5,773 nucleotides of DNA, taken from positions 1-5,773 of the forward strand of contig CAIYYQ010000279.1 of NCBI GenBank assembly GCA_903930505.1. Direction: 5' to 3'. The translations under genes and the position numbers were made by a program. Below the pieces are notes generated by a model. The model was not told where the DNA came from. It saw nothing but the letters and a program-made list of their open reading frames with translations, and did not search any database. Each line of letters starts with the position of its first letter. The first letter of the stretch is position 1. Of the stretch, positions 1 to 5,643 are shown in pieces. Source of the DNA: Methanobacteriota archaeon. GTDB taxonomy: Archaea; Thermoplasmatota; E2; DHVEG-1.

Positions 1-3000
1 CCAAAAAAACAAATAGATAAAATTACTGTAAGCGGTAATCCCCTAGAGATTCAAGCAAGTGATATCAACCTTAAACAGAAACCTATAACTCCCTATCAGA
101 ACCCTGTTCCCATTGGTGAAAAAACCCTTCGAACAGTCATTTCCGACCCTTCGATTTATACATCCAACAAACGATTTCCTCAAGAGATTTCTCATGATTA
201 TACGGTAGGGTACTGTCGCGGGTACACTATTGCATCTACCGATATCACCCCGGTGCAGTACATTCCCGCTGAAGGAAAACTTTTTTACTATCCTGAAGTG
301 ACATTGACAATTTCGTTAAAAGACAGCGACACAAATCAATATCAACAGTACCGGAACAATATCGATGATGAAGCATGGGTGAAAGGACTTGTGTATAACC
401 CTGAAATAGCTGATGGATACCAGGTTGCAGGGCTGCCACCTCGTAGTTTTCCAGGCGGCATTTGTGATCCAAGTCAACACTATGATTATGTGATTATTAC
501 AACCACGCAAAATGGACTCGACCAGTGGGATACCACAACAACAACTCCGTATAATTGGACGAGTCTGCTGAACAAACATGCCATCGATGATGGACTCAGT
601 GGCACCTTGGTTACCGTTCAACAGATCTATGCACAACCCGCATATTGGAACGCTGATTCGTTGTTTAATGACAGTCAAGCAAAGATCCGTGAGTTCTGCA
701 AAGACGCATATCTGGATTGGGGAACAGAGTACGTATTAATCGCTGGGGATGATGATTATGTTCCCGCGCGTCATATGAAATACGCGTTTGAGTCTGATGT
801 TGATTCTGATCTCTACTACAGTAACCTTGATGACACCTTCAACGCAAATCATGATAGCTACTGGGGTGAAGAGGGAGATACTGGTTTTGATCTGTACTCT
901 GAGCTGAATATCGGGCGTGTCACCTGTGATACGCCGCAGGATGTTTCCAATTGGTTGAAGAAGAGTTTTTACTATGCGGATTCAATAAATCAGGATTATC
1001 TGGGGAATGCGGCATTCTATGGTGGTGATCTGGGGTGGAATGCACAAGGCGATGACTTCATCGATTATAGCGCTATCAAGGGTACCCGTGATTGGCTTGG
1101 GCCGATCCCTGGTGCGCATGGGGTGTATCCAAGCTGGCTCGGATTTTTGTATGGTTTTGAGACATGGAATAGCGTGAACCCTCTCAATATGTATAACCTC
1201 TCAGTGAAATGGACTGCTGAACCTCCCAATCCTGGTGGGTGGCACGGTGGCTCAACAAACACAGCTATCACAGGGATGCGAAATGCGATTAATAACAATC
1301 AAGTGACCTTGATCAGTGCGATAGCACATGCGGATGAACATATGTCGCTGGATGTGGACGAGACCGATTGGACATCGCTATATCATAATACGATGCCGTT
1401 CTTCATCTTTGATTACGGATGCCACTGCGGAGACTTCGATGCAGCAGATGATGGCGTTGTTGATGTCATGCTGTTCCATTCTGATACACATCTTGCGTTT
1501 GCCTGCATCTATAATACATGTTATGGGTGGGGTTCCAACGATGACACTAATTCCTCCAGTGCATTACAGCAGAAACTCTTCTGGGACTACATGTTTGATG
1601 TCGCAAATAATTCTATGAGTATTCAGAACTGGCAGCTTGGGAAAGCGATGGCGTTTTCCAAAGACCAAATGGCACCAACCATAAATTGGGACTATGAAAA
1701 TGCGCCAGGAAGCTGGCGCGGTGTTATTCAAGGTTGTCTTTTATTTGGTGATCCTGCGCAATGTCTGAAACCACCAGTGCCATTGAAGAAGAATGTGGCT
1801 GTTGCCTCATTGAACATCCCATTTCATATGAGATTCAATGAAACAATAGATGTTCAAGCGATGATCCTGAATAACGGGCGAGACGATGTAGCAAATCTCT
1901 CTGTAAATTTCAGTGTAGATAGCATACAGCTCGATTCACAGCATATCCCTTCCCTGAGCAGTCAAACAGCAGAAGACATTCATTTCACATGGAATCCACC
2001 TCACCCAGGTTCATATATGGTAACTATGAACGTGAGCACTACAGATGGTACAGAAGACGGCTATGAAGACAACGAAAAAAGCCAATCAGTTATGCTCGGT
2101 GTTTTAAATGTCAACACCAGTGCGTTGTTCATAGGTATTCAAGATGCGATAGATTGCCCGGAAACCGTAGCAGGGCATACAATAATCGTCCCCTCCGGTC
2201 GATATATAGAGTCTATCATACTCAATAAAAATATTACCCTTTTAGGCAGCGATCCGAGAGGAACTATACTTGAAGGAAATCCTGATGACGGATGCGCAGT
2301 AAGGATCCGTAACACTGATGGAGCAATGATTGAGGGGTTTACCATTTGGAACACGATCTATGCGATTGTTTTCGAGAACTCATCAAATACTACGGTCAGA
2401 GAGAACCGGATCCTCAACAACACCTATGGAATATACATACCTGTAGGGAGCAAGGAGAATTGTTTCTATCATAACGAATTCAGTAACACACACAATGCAG
2501 AAGACATAGACGGAGAAAATCAATGGGACTATGGATATTACAATGACGCTTGCCCCTGCGGTGGAAACTGGTGGTCAGATTATCAAAGCGCTGACGACTA
2601 TTTCGGACCCAATCAGAACATTCTGGGAAGTGACGGCATTGGTGATACCTCGTATATGATATCCTCTAGAAACAATGTGGATCGATATCCATTGATGGAG
2701 CCATGGGCGGGGTTGTTACCAATGACTATTATCGTCGATGACAACAACCTACAAGGGCCATGGGATGGAACAATACTATATCCGTATCAGACGGTCCAGG
2801 TTGCTGTTGACCATGCCAGTACAGGTGATACTGTTTTTGTACGTAACGGAACCTATTACGAACACATCGTCGTCAATAAGGCGATAACCCTTGCAGGCGA
2901 AGAGGAAACGACAACAATTCTTGATGGCAATGGAAGCGGCGATGTCATTACTGTCGCTTCAGAGAATGCAATAATCAAAAGATGTACTATACGTCATTCT

Positions 3001-4455
3001 GGAAACACTGTTTGGCCGTACTGGAATGCAGGTATCTCTGTTTATTCATCCTTTGTACACATTTCTGATACTATCATTACCGACAACCCGAACACCGGCA
3101 TCTTCATCCATGATTATACAGATTCAAATAGTATTACAAACAATACCATCACAAACTCTGGTTGTGAAGGAATTTACCTGCGAATTTCATCGTATAATAT
3201 CATCTCAAATAATACTATCTCAAACTGTACCACAGATGGAATGTACGTTCGATACCAGTGTAATAACAACCTCGTATCAGATAATATCATCACATCAAAC
3301 GGCTGTGGCATCGAACAGTACTCAAGCTGTAGCAATATCATCACAAGAAACACAATCATGAATAACGGTTACCTTGGAATATATAACGACGGCGGGTGTG
3401 TCAATACAATGATATCACAGAACATCATACGAAATAACTGTGGAACTGGCATTATCATATATCATCGTTCCAATAATGTAATCGTTACTGACAACATCAT
3501 AGATACTCATGAGTATGGCATCATCGTTCAAGAAAAGAATAGCCATGTCGTTATTGTTGGAAACAAAATCATCAATCACAGCGCCTGGGGCATTGGACTT
3601 ATTGATGATATAAGTTCCTGTACGATAACAGGAAACTGGATCCAGAACAATACGGATGGGATATATTGTGAAAGCACGTTAGATGGTGAGTTTTGCGGAA
3701 ACACGTTTATCAACAATCAATGTGGTTTCTATGCAAAAGCAACGAGTCAAAATAAAATATTTCATAATAACTTCATTGCAAATAGCGAACATGCAATTGA
3801 TCGTGAGAATAACAATTTCTGGTATAATGATAGTCTTCAGCAGGGGAACTACTGGGATGACTATACAGGCAATGATCAAAACGGTGATGGCATCGGTGAT
3901 ACAGCATATCTCATACCAGGTGGAACCAGCCAAGATCTCTATCCTTTCATGCATCCTAACGGCTGGCTCAATAATCCACCAAACACACCTAATCAACCTA
4001 TAGGCAGAACAAAAGGAATCAAAAATACATTATACGTCTATAACACGTCGACAAATGATCCGAATGGAGACAATGTGTATTACCTGTGGGATTGGGGTGA
4101 TGGAAATAGTAGCGGATGGCTGGGCCCGTATTCCTCCGGTCAGACAGTATCTGCAACGCACTCTTGGAGTACCCGTGGGACGTATCAAGTAAAAGTCAAA
4201 GCCAAAGATATCTACGGTGCTGAGAGCAACTGGTCAACACCACTAATAATTAATATATACAAACTTGGTGACGTGAACAACGATGGAGTGGTCACGTTCG
4301 CGGATATCGATCCATTCGTCGCAGCGATTGGAACAGCCGAAGCTCAATTCCAAACACAACACCCCACCTGGTCCTGGCTTGCTGCAGATTGCAACCACGA
4401 CGGTAGGATTACCTTTGCTGATATTGATCCATTTGTGGCATTGTTAGGATCATAA
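1..4455 (+). CDS. Secreted multidomain C25 (gingipain-like) cysteine peptidase with CARDB, two NosD-type beta-helices, PKD and dockerin; 5' truncated
   Basis: The frame is open from base 1 to the TAA at 4453-4455, giving 1484 residues (numbered here from base 1); the true start and any signal peptide lie upstream. Residues 1 to about 135 resemble the end of a C25 propeptide (GYCRGYTIASTDITPVQY at 70-87). The peptidase domain runs from about 161 (YDYVIITT) to 590, with KIREF (228-232), the core strand YVLIAGDDDYVPAR (244-257), the probable catalytic His443 in AHADEH, the probable catalytic Cys474 in FDYGCHCGDF, and a closing LFGDP (581-585). The His-Cys distance is 31, against 33 in gingipain RgpB. 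A CARDB/Ig-like domain follows (about 598-700). Two NosD-like beta-helix modules come next (about 702-902 and 908-1319), then PKD (about 1326-1419, with WDWGDG at 1363-1368) and dockerin (1423-1483). No C-terminal membrane anchor is visible. The inferred role is extracellular proteolysis with carbohydrate or surface binding; the substrate is unknown. Family assignment is firm and activity is inferred. Confidence 0.9.
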   Translation, partial: PKKQIDKITVSGNPLEIQASDINLKQKPITPYQNPVPIGEKTLRTVISDPSIYTSNKRFPQEISHDYTVGYCRGYTIASTDITPVQYIPAEGKLFYYPEVTLTISLKDSDTNQYQQYRNNIDDEAWVKGLVYNPEIADGYQVAGLPPRSFPGGICDPSQHYDYVIITTTQNGLDQWDTTTTTPYNWTSLLNKHAIDDGLSGTLVTVQQIYAQPAYWNADSLFNDSQAKIREFCKDAYLDWGTEYVLIAGDDDYVPARHMKYAFESDVDSDLYYSNLDDTFNANHDSYWGEEGDTGFDLYSELNIGRVTCDTPQDVSNWLKKSFYYADSINQDYLGNAAFYGGDLGWNAQGDDFIDYSAIKGTRDWLGPIPGAHGVYPSWLGFLYGFETWNSVNPLNMYNLSVKWTAEPPNPGGWHGGSTNTAITGMRNAINNNQVTLISAIAHADEHMSLDVDETDWTSLYHNTMPFFIFDYGCHCGDFDAADDGVVDVMLFHSDTHLAFACIYNTCYGWGSNDDTNSSSALQQKLFWDYMFDVANNSMSIQNWQLGKAMAFSKDQMAPTINWDYENAPGSWRGVIQGCLLFGDPAQCLKPPVPLKKNVAVASLNIPFHMRFNETIDVQAMILNNGRDDVANLSVNFSVDSIQLDSQHIPSLSSQTAEDIHFTWNPPHPGSYMVTMNVSTTDGTEDGYEDNEKSQSVMLGVLNVNTSALFIGIQDAIDCPETVAGHTIIVPSGRYIESIILNKNITLLGSDPRGTILEGNPDDGCAVRIRNTDGAMIEGFTIWNTIYAIVFENSSNTTVRENRILNNTYGIYIPVGSKENCFYHNEFSNTHNAEDIDGENQWDYGYYNDACPCGGNWWSDYQSADDYFGPNQNILGSDGIGDTSYMISSRNNVDRYPLMEPWAGLLPMTIIVDDNNLQGPWDGTILYPYQTVQVAVDHASTGDTVFVRNGTYYEHIVVNKAITLAGEEETTTILDGNGSGDVITVASENAIIKRCTIRHSGNTVWPYWNAGISVYSSFVHISDTIITDNPNTGIFIHDYTDSNSITNNTITNSGCEGIYLRISSYNIISNNTISNCTTDGMYVRYQCNNNLVSDNIITSNGCGIEQYSSCSNIITRNTIMNNGYLGIYNDGGCVNTMISQNIIRNNCGTGIIIYHRSNNVIVTDNIIDTHEYGIIVQEKNSHVVIVGNKIINHSAWGIGLIDDISSCTITGNWIQNNTDGIYCESTLDGEFCGNTFINNQCGFYAKATSQNKIFHNNFIANSEHAIDRENNNFWYNDSLQQGNYWDDYTGNDQNGDGIGDTAYLIPGGTSQDLYPFMHPNGWLNNPPNTPNQPIGRTKGIKNTLYVYNTSTNDPNGDNVYYLWDWGDGNSSGWLGPYSSGQTVSATHSWSTRGTYQVKVKAKDIYGAESNWSTPLIINIYKLGDVNNDGVVTFADIDPFVAAIGTAEAQFQTQHPTWSWLAADCNHDGRITFADIDPFVALLGS
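481..1770 (+). other. C25 peptidase catalytic domain (within the large CDS)
   Basis: This segment encodes residues 161-590. It begins with the strand YDYVIITT and contains the family's typical run: an alpha-helix with KIREFCKDAY, a strand ending in a triple Asp (250-252), SDLYYSNLDD (a likely metal or structural loop), and IGR as the start of the second half. The His443 region (ISAIAHADEH) and the Cys474 region (PFFIFDYGCHCGDFD) align by eye with the gingipain R segments around its catalytic His and Cys. The usual Gly-His-Gly is Ala-His-Ala here. A second Cys (476) lies two residues after the presumed nucleophile. No Arg- or Lys-specificity can be read from the sequence. Confidence 0.82.
2104..2706 (+). 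repeat. NosD-type beta-helix module, copy 1 (short)
   Basis: This segment encodes residues 702-902. It opens with IQDAID and the pattern GHTIIVPSGRYIESIILNKN, typical of the first coils of NosD/PbH1 right-handed beta-helices. About three short coils follow (for example NTTVRENRILNNTYGIYI). It closes with CGGNWWSDY (853-861) and DGIGDTSYMI...RYPLMEPW, the usual C-terminal cap of NosD-like modules. The same opening and closing motifs recur in the next segment, so this is a shortened or ancestral copy of the module at 2722-3957. Confidence 0.8.
2722..3957 (+). repeat. NosD-type beta-helix module, copy 2 (long)
   Basis: This segment encodes residues 908-1319. The opening VQVAVDHASTGDTVFVRNG is followed by TYYEHIVVNKAITLAGEE, which lines up with the start of the preceding module. 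The closing GNYWDDY (1282-1288), NGDGIGDTAYLIP and LYPFMHP lines up with its end. The difference in length is due to a long internal run of coils (see 3058-3810). The segment NDQNGDGIGD looks able to bind calcium. Such modules in archaeal surface proteins usually bind polysaccharide or act as rigid spacers; a lyase activity cannot be excluded but no active-site motif is evident. Confidence 0.82.
3058..3810 (+). repeat. Run of about 11 degenerate beta-helix coils (PbH1 repeats, 21-24 residues each)
   Basis: Residues 1020 to about 1270 fall into about 11 consecutive coils following the pattern N-x-I-x-x-N-x-I-x-x-N-x-x-x-G-I-x-h, such as NIISNNTISNCTTDGMYV and NTMISQNIIRNNCGTGII. Each coil corresponds to roughly 63-72 bases. 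The DNA copies are diverged, although the short string AATATCATC recurs near 3197, 3283 and 3334. Eleven cysteines lie in this stretch, several at equivalent turn positions. Many N-x-S/T sequons are present, which would suit archaeal N-glycosylation. Confidence 0.8.
4267..4449 (+). other. C-terminal dockerin-type domain with two EF-hand-like calcium loops
   Basis: Residues 1423-1483 hold two near-identical segments, GDVNNDGVVTFADIDPFVAAIG (1423-1444) split by a linker from DCNHDGRITFADIDPFVALLG (1463-1483). Loop positions 1, 3, 5, 9 and 12 are Asp1424, Asn1426, Asp1428, Thr1432, Asp1435 in the first, and Asp1463, Asn1465, Asp1467, Thr1471, Asp1474 in the second, matching type I dockerin calcium loops. 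It is the very end of the protein. Dockerins bind cohesins on scaffold proteins; no cohesin is encoded in this window, so a partner is only inferred. Confidence 0.85.
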
Positions 4456-4466
4456 AATCTGGGCTG

Positions 4467-4471
4467 TTTTT
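4467..4471 (+). terminator. Weak oligo-T terminator candidate after the peptidase gene
   Basis: A TTTTT run begins 11 bases after the stop codon of the peptidase gene, inside the 39-base gap to the converging hydrolase gene. Archaeal transcription can end at short T tracts without a hairpin. The run is short, so this is a tentative call. Confidence 0.3.
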
Positions 4472-4494
4472 ACAATGTGCAACGATCTCTTCGC

Positions 4495-5115
4495 TCAAGG
4501 GATCAAAGAAAATTCTTCTAAGGTTTTCGCACGAAGTGTTATGTTAGTATGTTTTTGATTTCCGAGGGTGTCAAATGGTTTTTCTCCGTAATCATGACCA
4601 GGATACACAATAAGATGATCAGGCAGAGGAACTATTTTTTCTCTGAGAGTATCGAACATATCTTTGAGATTCCCACCAGGTAAATCGGTTCGTCCGCAAT
4701 TCCCAATGAACAATGTATCACCAGTGAGTAATGCATTGTTATCTACAAGGATGCAGATCCCTCCAGGGGTGTGCCCTGGTGTTACAAGAATCGTCAATGT
4801 TATTTCTCCGATATGAAGCTGTTCTTTATCTGAAACTGTTTTATCTACATGTACATTGAGTTTTTTTCCATCTGCTACCGAAGCAACAATCTGCGCAGTT
4901 GGAACAGCTTTTTTTATTTGCTGATTTGCAGCAGTATGATCTCCGTGATGATGAGTGTTGATGATATAGAGTAGTTCTAATTTTTTTTCTGCAAGTATAT
5001 ATACAGCTTTCGTTGCATCGTAACCTGGGTCAACAAGCGCTGCTTTTCTAGTGTTGGGGTCATAAATCAAGTAACTGAAATTATCAGAACCAACTCGTAT
5101 TTGTTCGATACTCAT
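4495..5115 (-). CDS. Metallo-beta-lactamase-fold hydrolase, glyoxalase II / ETHE1 (persulfide dioxygenase)-like
   Basis: The protein has 206 residues, starts at ATG (5113-5115) and ends at TGA (4495-4497). The full metal-site set of the MBL fold is present: THHHGDH at 54-60 (His55, His57, Asp59, His60), His115 in PGHTPGG, Asp133 in TGDTLF, and His174 in YPGHDYG. The segment CGRTDLPGG (140-148) is typical of the ETHE1 / YcbL-like branch rather than classical glyoxalase II. The C-terminal helical glutathione-binding domain of classical glyoxalase II (about 260 residues) is absent. Possible activities are thioester hydrolysis (S-lactoylglutathione-like substrates) or persulfide oxidation using a single iron (His55, His115, Asp133); the sequence does not decide between them. 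It is a cytoplasmic protein with no signal peptide. The gene converges on the peptidase gene and is divergent from the small paralogous genes. A GGAG ribosome site 7 bases upstream supports this start. Confidence 0.9.
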   Translation of the reverse strand: MSIEQIRVGSDNFSYLIYDPNTRKAALVDPGYDATKAVYILAEKKLELLYIINTHHHGDHTAANQQIKKAVPTAQIVASVADGKKLNVHVDKTVSDKEQLHIGEITLTILVTPGHTPGGICILVDNNALLTGDTLFIGNCGRTDLPGGNLKDMFDTLREKIVPLPDHLIVYPGHDYGEKPFDTLGNQKHTNITLRAKTLEEFSLIP

Positions 5116-5122
5116 GAGATGT

Positions 5123-5126
5123 CTCC
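5123..5126 (-). promoter_or_regulatory. Ribosome binding site of the MBL-fold hydrolase gene
   Basis: Read on the minus strand, GGAG lies 7 bases before the ATG (GGAGACATCTCATG). It is a good match to the complement of the archaeal 16S rRNA 3' end and fixes the start codon. Confidence 0.65.
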
Positions 5127-5151
5127 GCGCATCGTCATTGTTGTAATGCTT

Positions 5152-5159
5152 CTTATATG
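5152..5159 (-). promoter_or_regulatory. Archaeal TATA-box candidate for the MBL-fold hydrolase gene
   Basis: The minus strand reads CATATAAG, preceded by a run of A's that could serve as a purine-rich BRE. Transcription starting about 25 bases downstream would leave a leader of roughly 15 bases that contains the GGAG site. The fit in spacing is good, but the call rests on pattern alone. Confidence 0.45.
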
Positions 5160-5169
5160 TTTTTTTGTG

Positions 5170-5195
5170 AAAAAATAAAAAGGGCTAATGTATTT
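5170..5195 (+). promoter_or_regulatory. AT-rich promoter region candidate for the small tandem genes
   Basis: The 100-base divergent gap contains AAAAAATAAAA (5170-5180) and TAATGTATTT (5186-5195) on the plus strand, either of which could be a weak TATA element. Use of the first would give a leader of about 10-15 bases. Use of the second would make the first small gene nearly leaderless, which would agree with its lack of a clear ribosome site. I cannot tell which is used. Confidence 0.3.
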
Positions 5196-5215
5196 CCTAG
5201 TATGAGTCGGATTGG

Positions 5216-5395
5216 ATGAACGAAGAAGATAAGAAACAATTTCTCGCAGATTTCAAAAAAGCAGATGTACAAAACAAACTTGATATGTGGTATTACGCAC
5301 TCGAACAAGACGCATTGTGGGAAGAGATCCTTACAGAAATGTCTGCGGTTGCACAAGCGGCGAACCCTGGAAAAAAAATCGTGGATGAAGAATAA
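5216..5395 (+). CDS. Small acidic protein of unknown function, tandem paralogue 1 (59 aa)
   Basis: The protein runs from ATG 5216 to TAA 5393-5395. An in-frame TAG at 5198-5200 and the lack of another start codon between make this the only reasonable start; no strong ribosome site precedes it. It begins MNEEDKKQFLADFKKA and contains LDMWYYALEQDALWEEIL (22-39), with two tryptophans (25 and 35) that are also present in the next gene. It is highly charged and acidic (14 Asp/Glu, 7 Lys, no Arg) and looks mainly helical. There is no signal peptide, membrane segment, Cys or metal motif. It is genuine because the neighbouring gene encodes a clear homologue with conserved start and core. The C-terminal 20 residues (NPGKKIVDEE end) do not match the paralogue. 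I do not recognise the family; a role as a small cytosolic binding or regulatory protein would be guesswork. Confidence 0.78.
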   Translation: MNEEDKKQFLADFKKADVQNKLDMWYYALEQDALWEEILTEMSAVAQAANPGKKIVDEE

Positions 5396-5416
5396 AAACG
5401 ATTATCAACACTATGC

Positions 5417-5420
5417 GGTG
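5417..5420 (+). promoter_or_regulatory. Ribosome binding site of the second small gene
   Basis: GGTG, followed by GG, lies 8 bases before ATG 5429 and can pair with the 16S rRNA 3' end. The spacing suits ATG 5429 and is too short (2 bases) for the in-frame ATG at 5423. The start conserved with the upstream paralogue (MNEEDKK) agrees. Confidence 0.5.
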
Positions 5421-5428
5421 GGATGTAC

Positions 5429-5629
5429 ATGAACGAAGAAGATAAAAAAGAACTAATAGATGAATTCAAAAAAGCAAATGGCCCCAAACGACTGGACATG
5501 TGGGACTATGCCTTATCACAACAAGTACTCTGGGAAAACATCCTCGCTGATTTACAACATATAGCCCATGAACAAGGTGTAGACAAAGAACTTGATAAAC
5601 TGATGGACGAAGACATGAAAGAGCTATAA
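5429..5629 (+). CDS. Small acidic protein of unknown function, tandem paralogue 2 (66 aa)
   Basis: The preferred start is ATG 5429, not the in-frame ATG 5423, because the paralogue begins with the same MNEEDKK and a GGTG site is correctly spaced. The stop is TAA 5627-5629. The first 40 residues match the upstream gene at 24 positions without gaps, including FKKA (13-16), LDMW (22-25), YAL (27-29), LWE (34-36) and IL (38-39). The C-terminal part (about 41-66, ending DKLMDEDMKEL) is different and longer. It is very acidic (18 Asp/Glu against 9 Lys/Arg) and probably helical throughout, with no membrane segment or cysteines. The 33-base gap to the first gene, same strand and lack of a terminator suggest one transcript. 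The pair most likely arose by duplication followed by divergence of the tails. Function is unknown. Confidence 0.85.
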   Translation: MNEEDKKELIDEFKKANGPKRLDMWDYALSQQVLWENILADLQHIAHEQGVDKELDKLMDEDMKEL

Positions 5630-5634
5630 CACCA

Positions 5635-5643
5635 TTTTTTTTT
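5635..5643 (+). terminator. Oligo-T terminator after the small tandem genes
   Basis: Nine consecutive T's begin five bases after the TAA of the second small gene. A T tract of this length without a hairpin is a typical archaeal termination signal. Its last two bases are also part of the stop codon of the converging aminotransferase gene. Confidence 0.6.

Noticed and set aside
3174..3359. Antisense reading frame across the beta-helix region, along with similar frames at 316-678, 1065-1298, 2139-2354 and 3679-3996
   Set aside because: They lie wholly within the well-supported peptidase gene, and the translations show no family motif; they are by-products of its composition.
3058..3810. Regularly spaced short repeats that might suggest a CRISPR array or DNA tandem repeat
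   Set aside because: The periodicity is in the protein (21-24 residue beta-helix coils); the DNA copies are too diverged and the frame stays open throughout.
4495..5115. Calling the hydrolase a classical glyoxalase II (gloB)
   Set aside because: It lacks the C-terminal glutathione-binding domain and has the CGRTDLPGG segment of the ETHE1/YcbL-like branch, so only the broader family is supported.
5202..5219. Five-codon reading frame (MSRIG) overlapping the start of the first small gene through ATGA
   Set aside because: It could be a tiny translationally coupled leader, but there is no ribosome site or conservation to support it.
5423..5428. Upstream in-frame ATG as start of the second small gene
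   Set aside because: It would put the GGTG site only 2 bases from the start and add two residues absent from the paralogue, which starts with MNEEDKK.
5153..5499. Minus-strand reading frames over the small tandem genes (5153-5356 and 5293-5499)
   Set aside because: They are antisense to two genes whose proteins are conserved with each other; the antisense translations share no recognisable feature.
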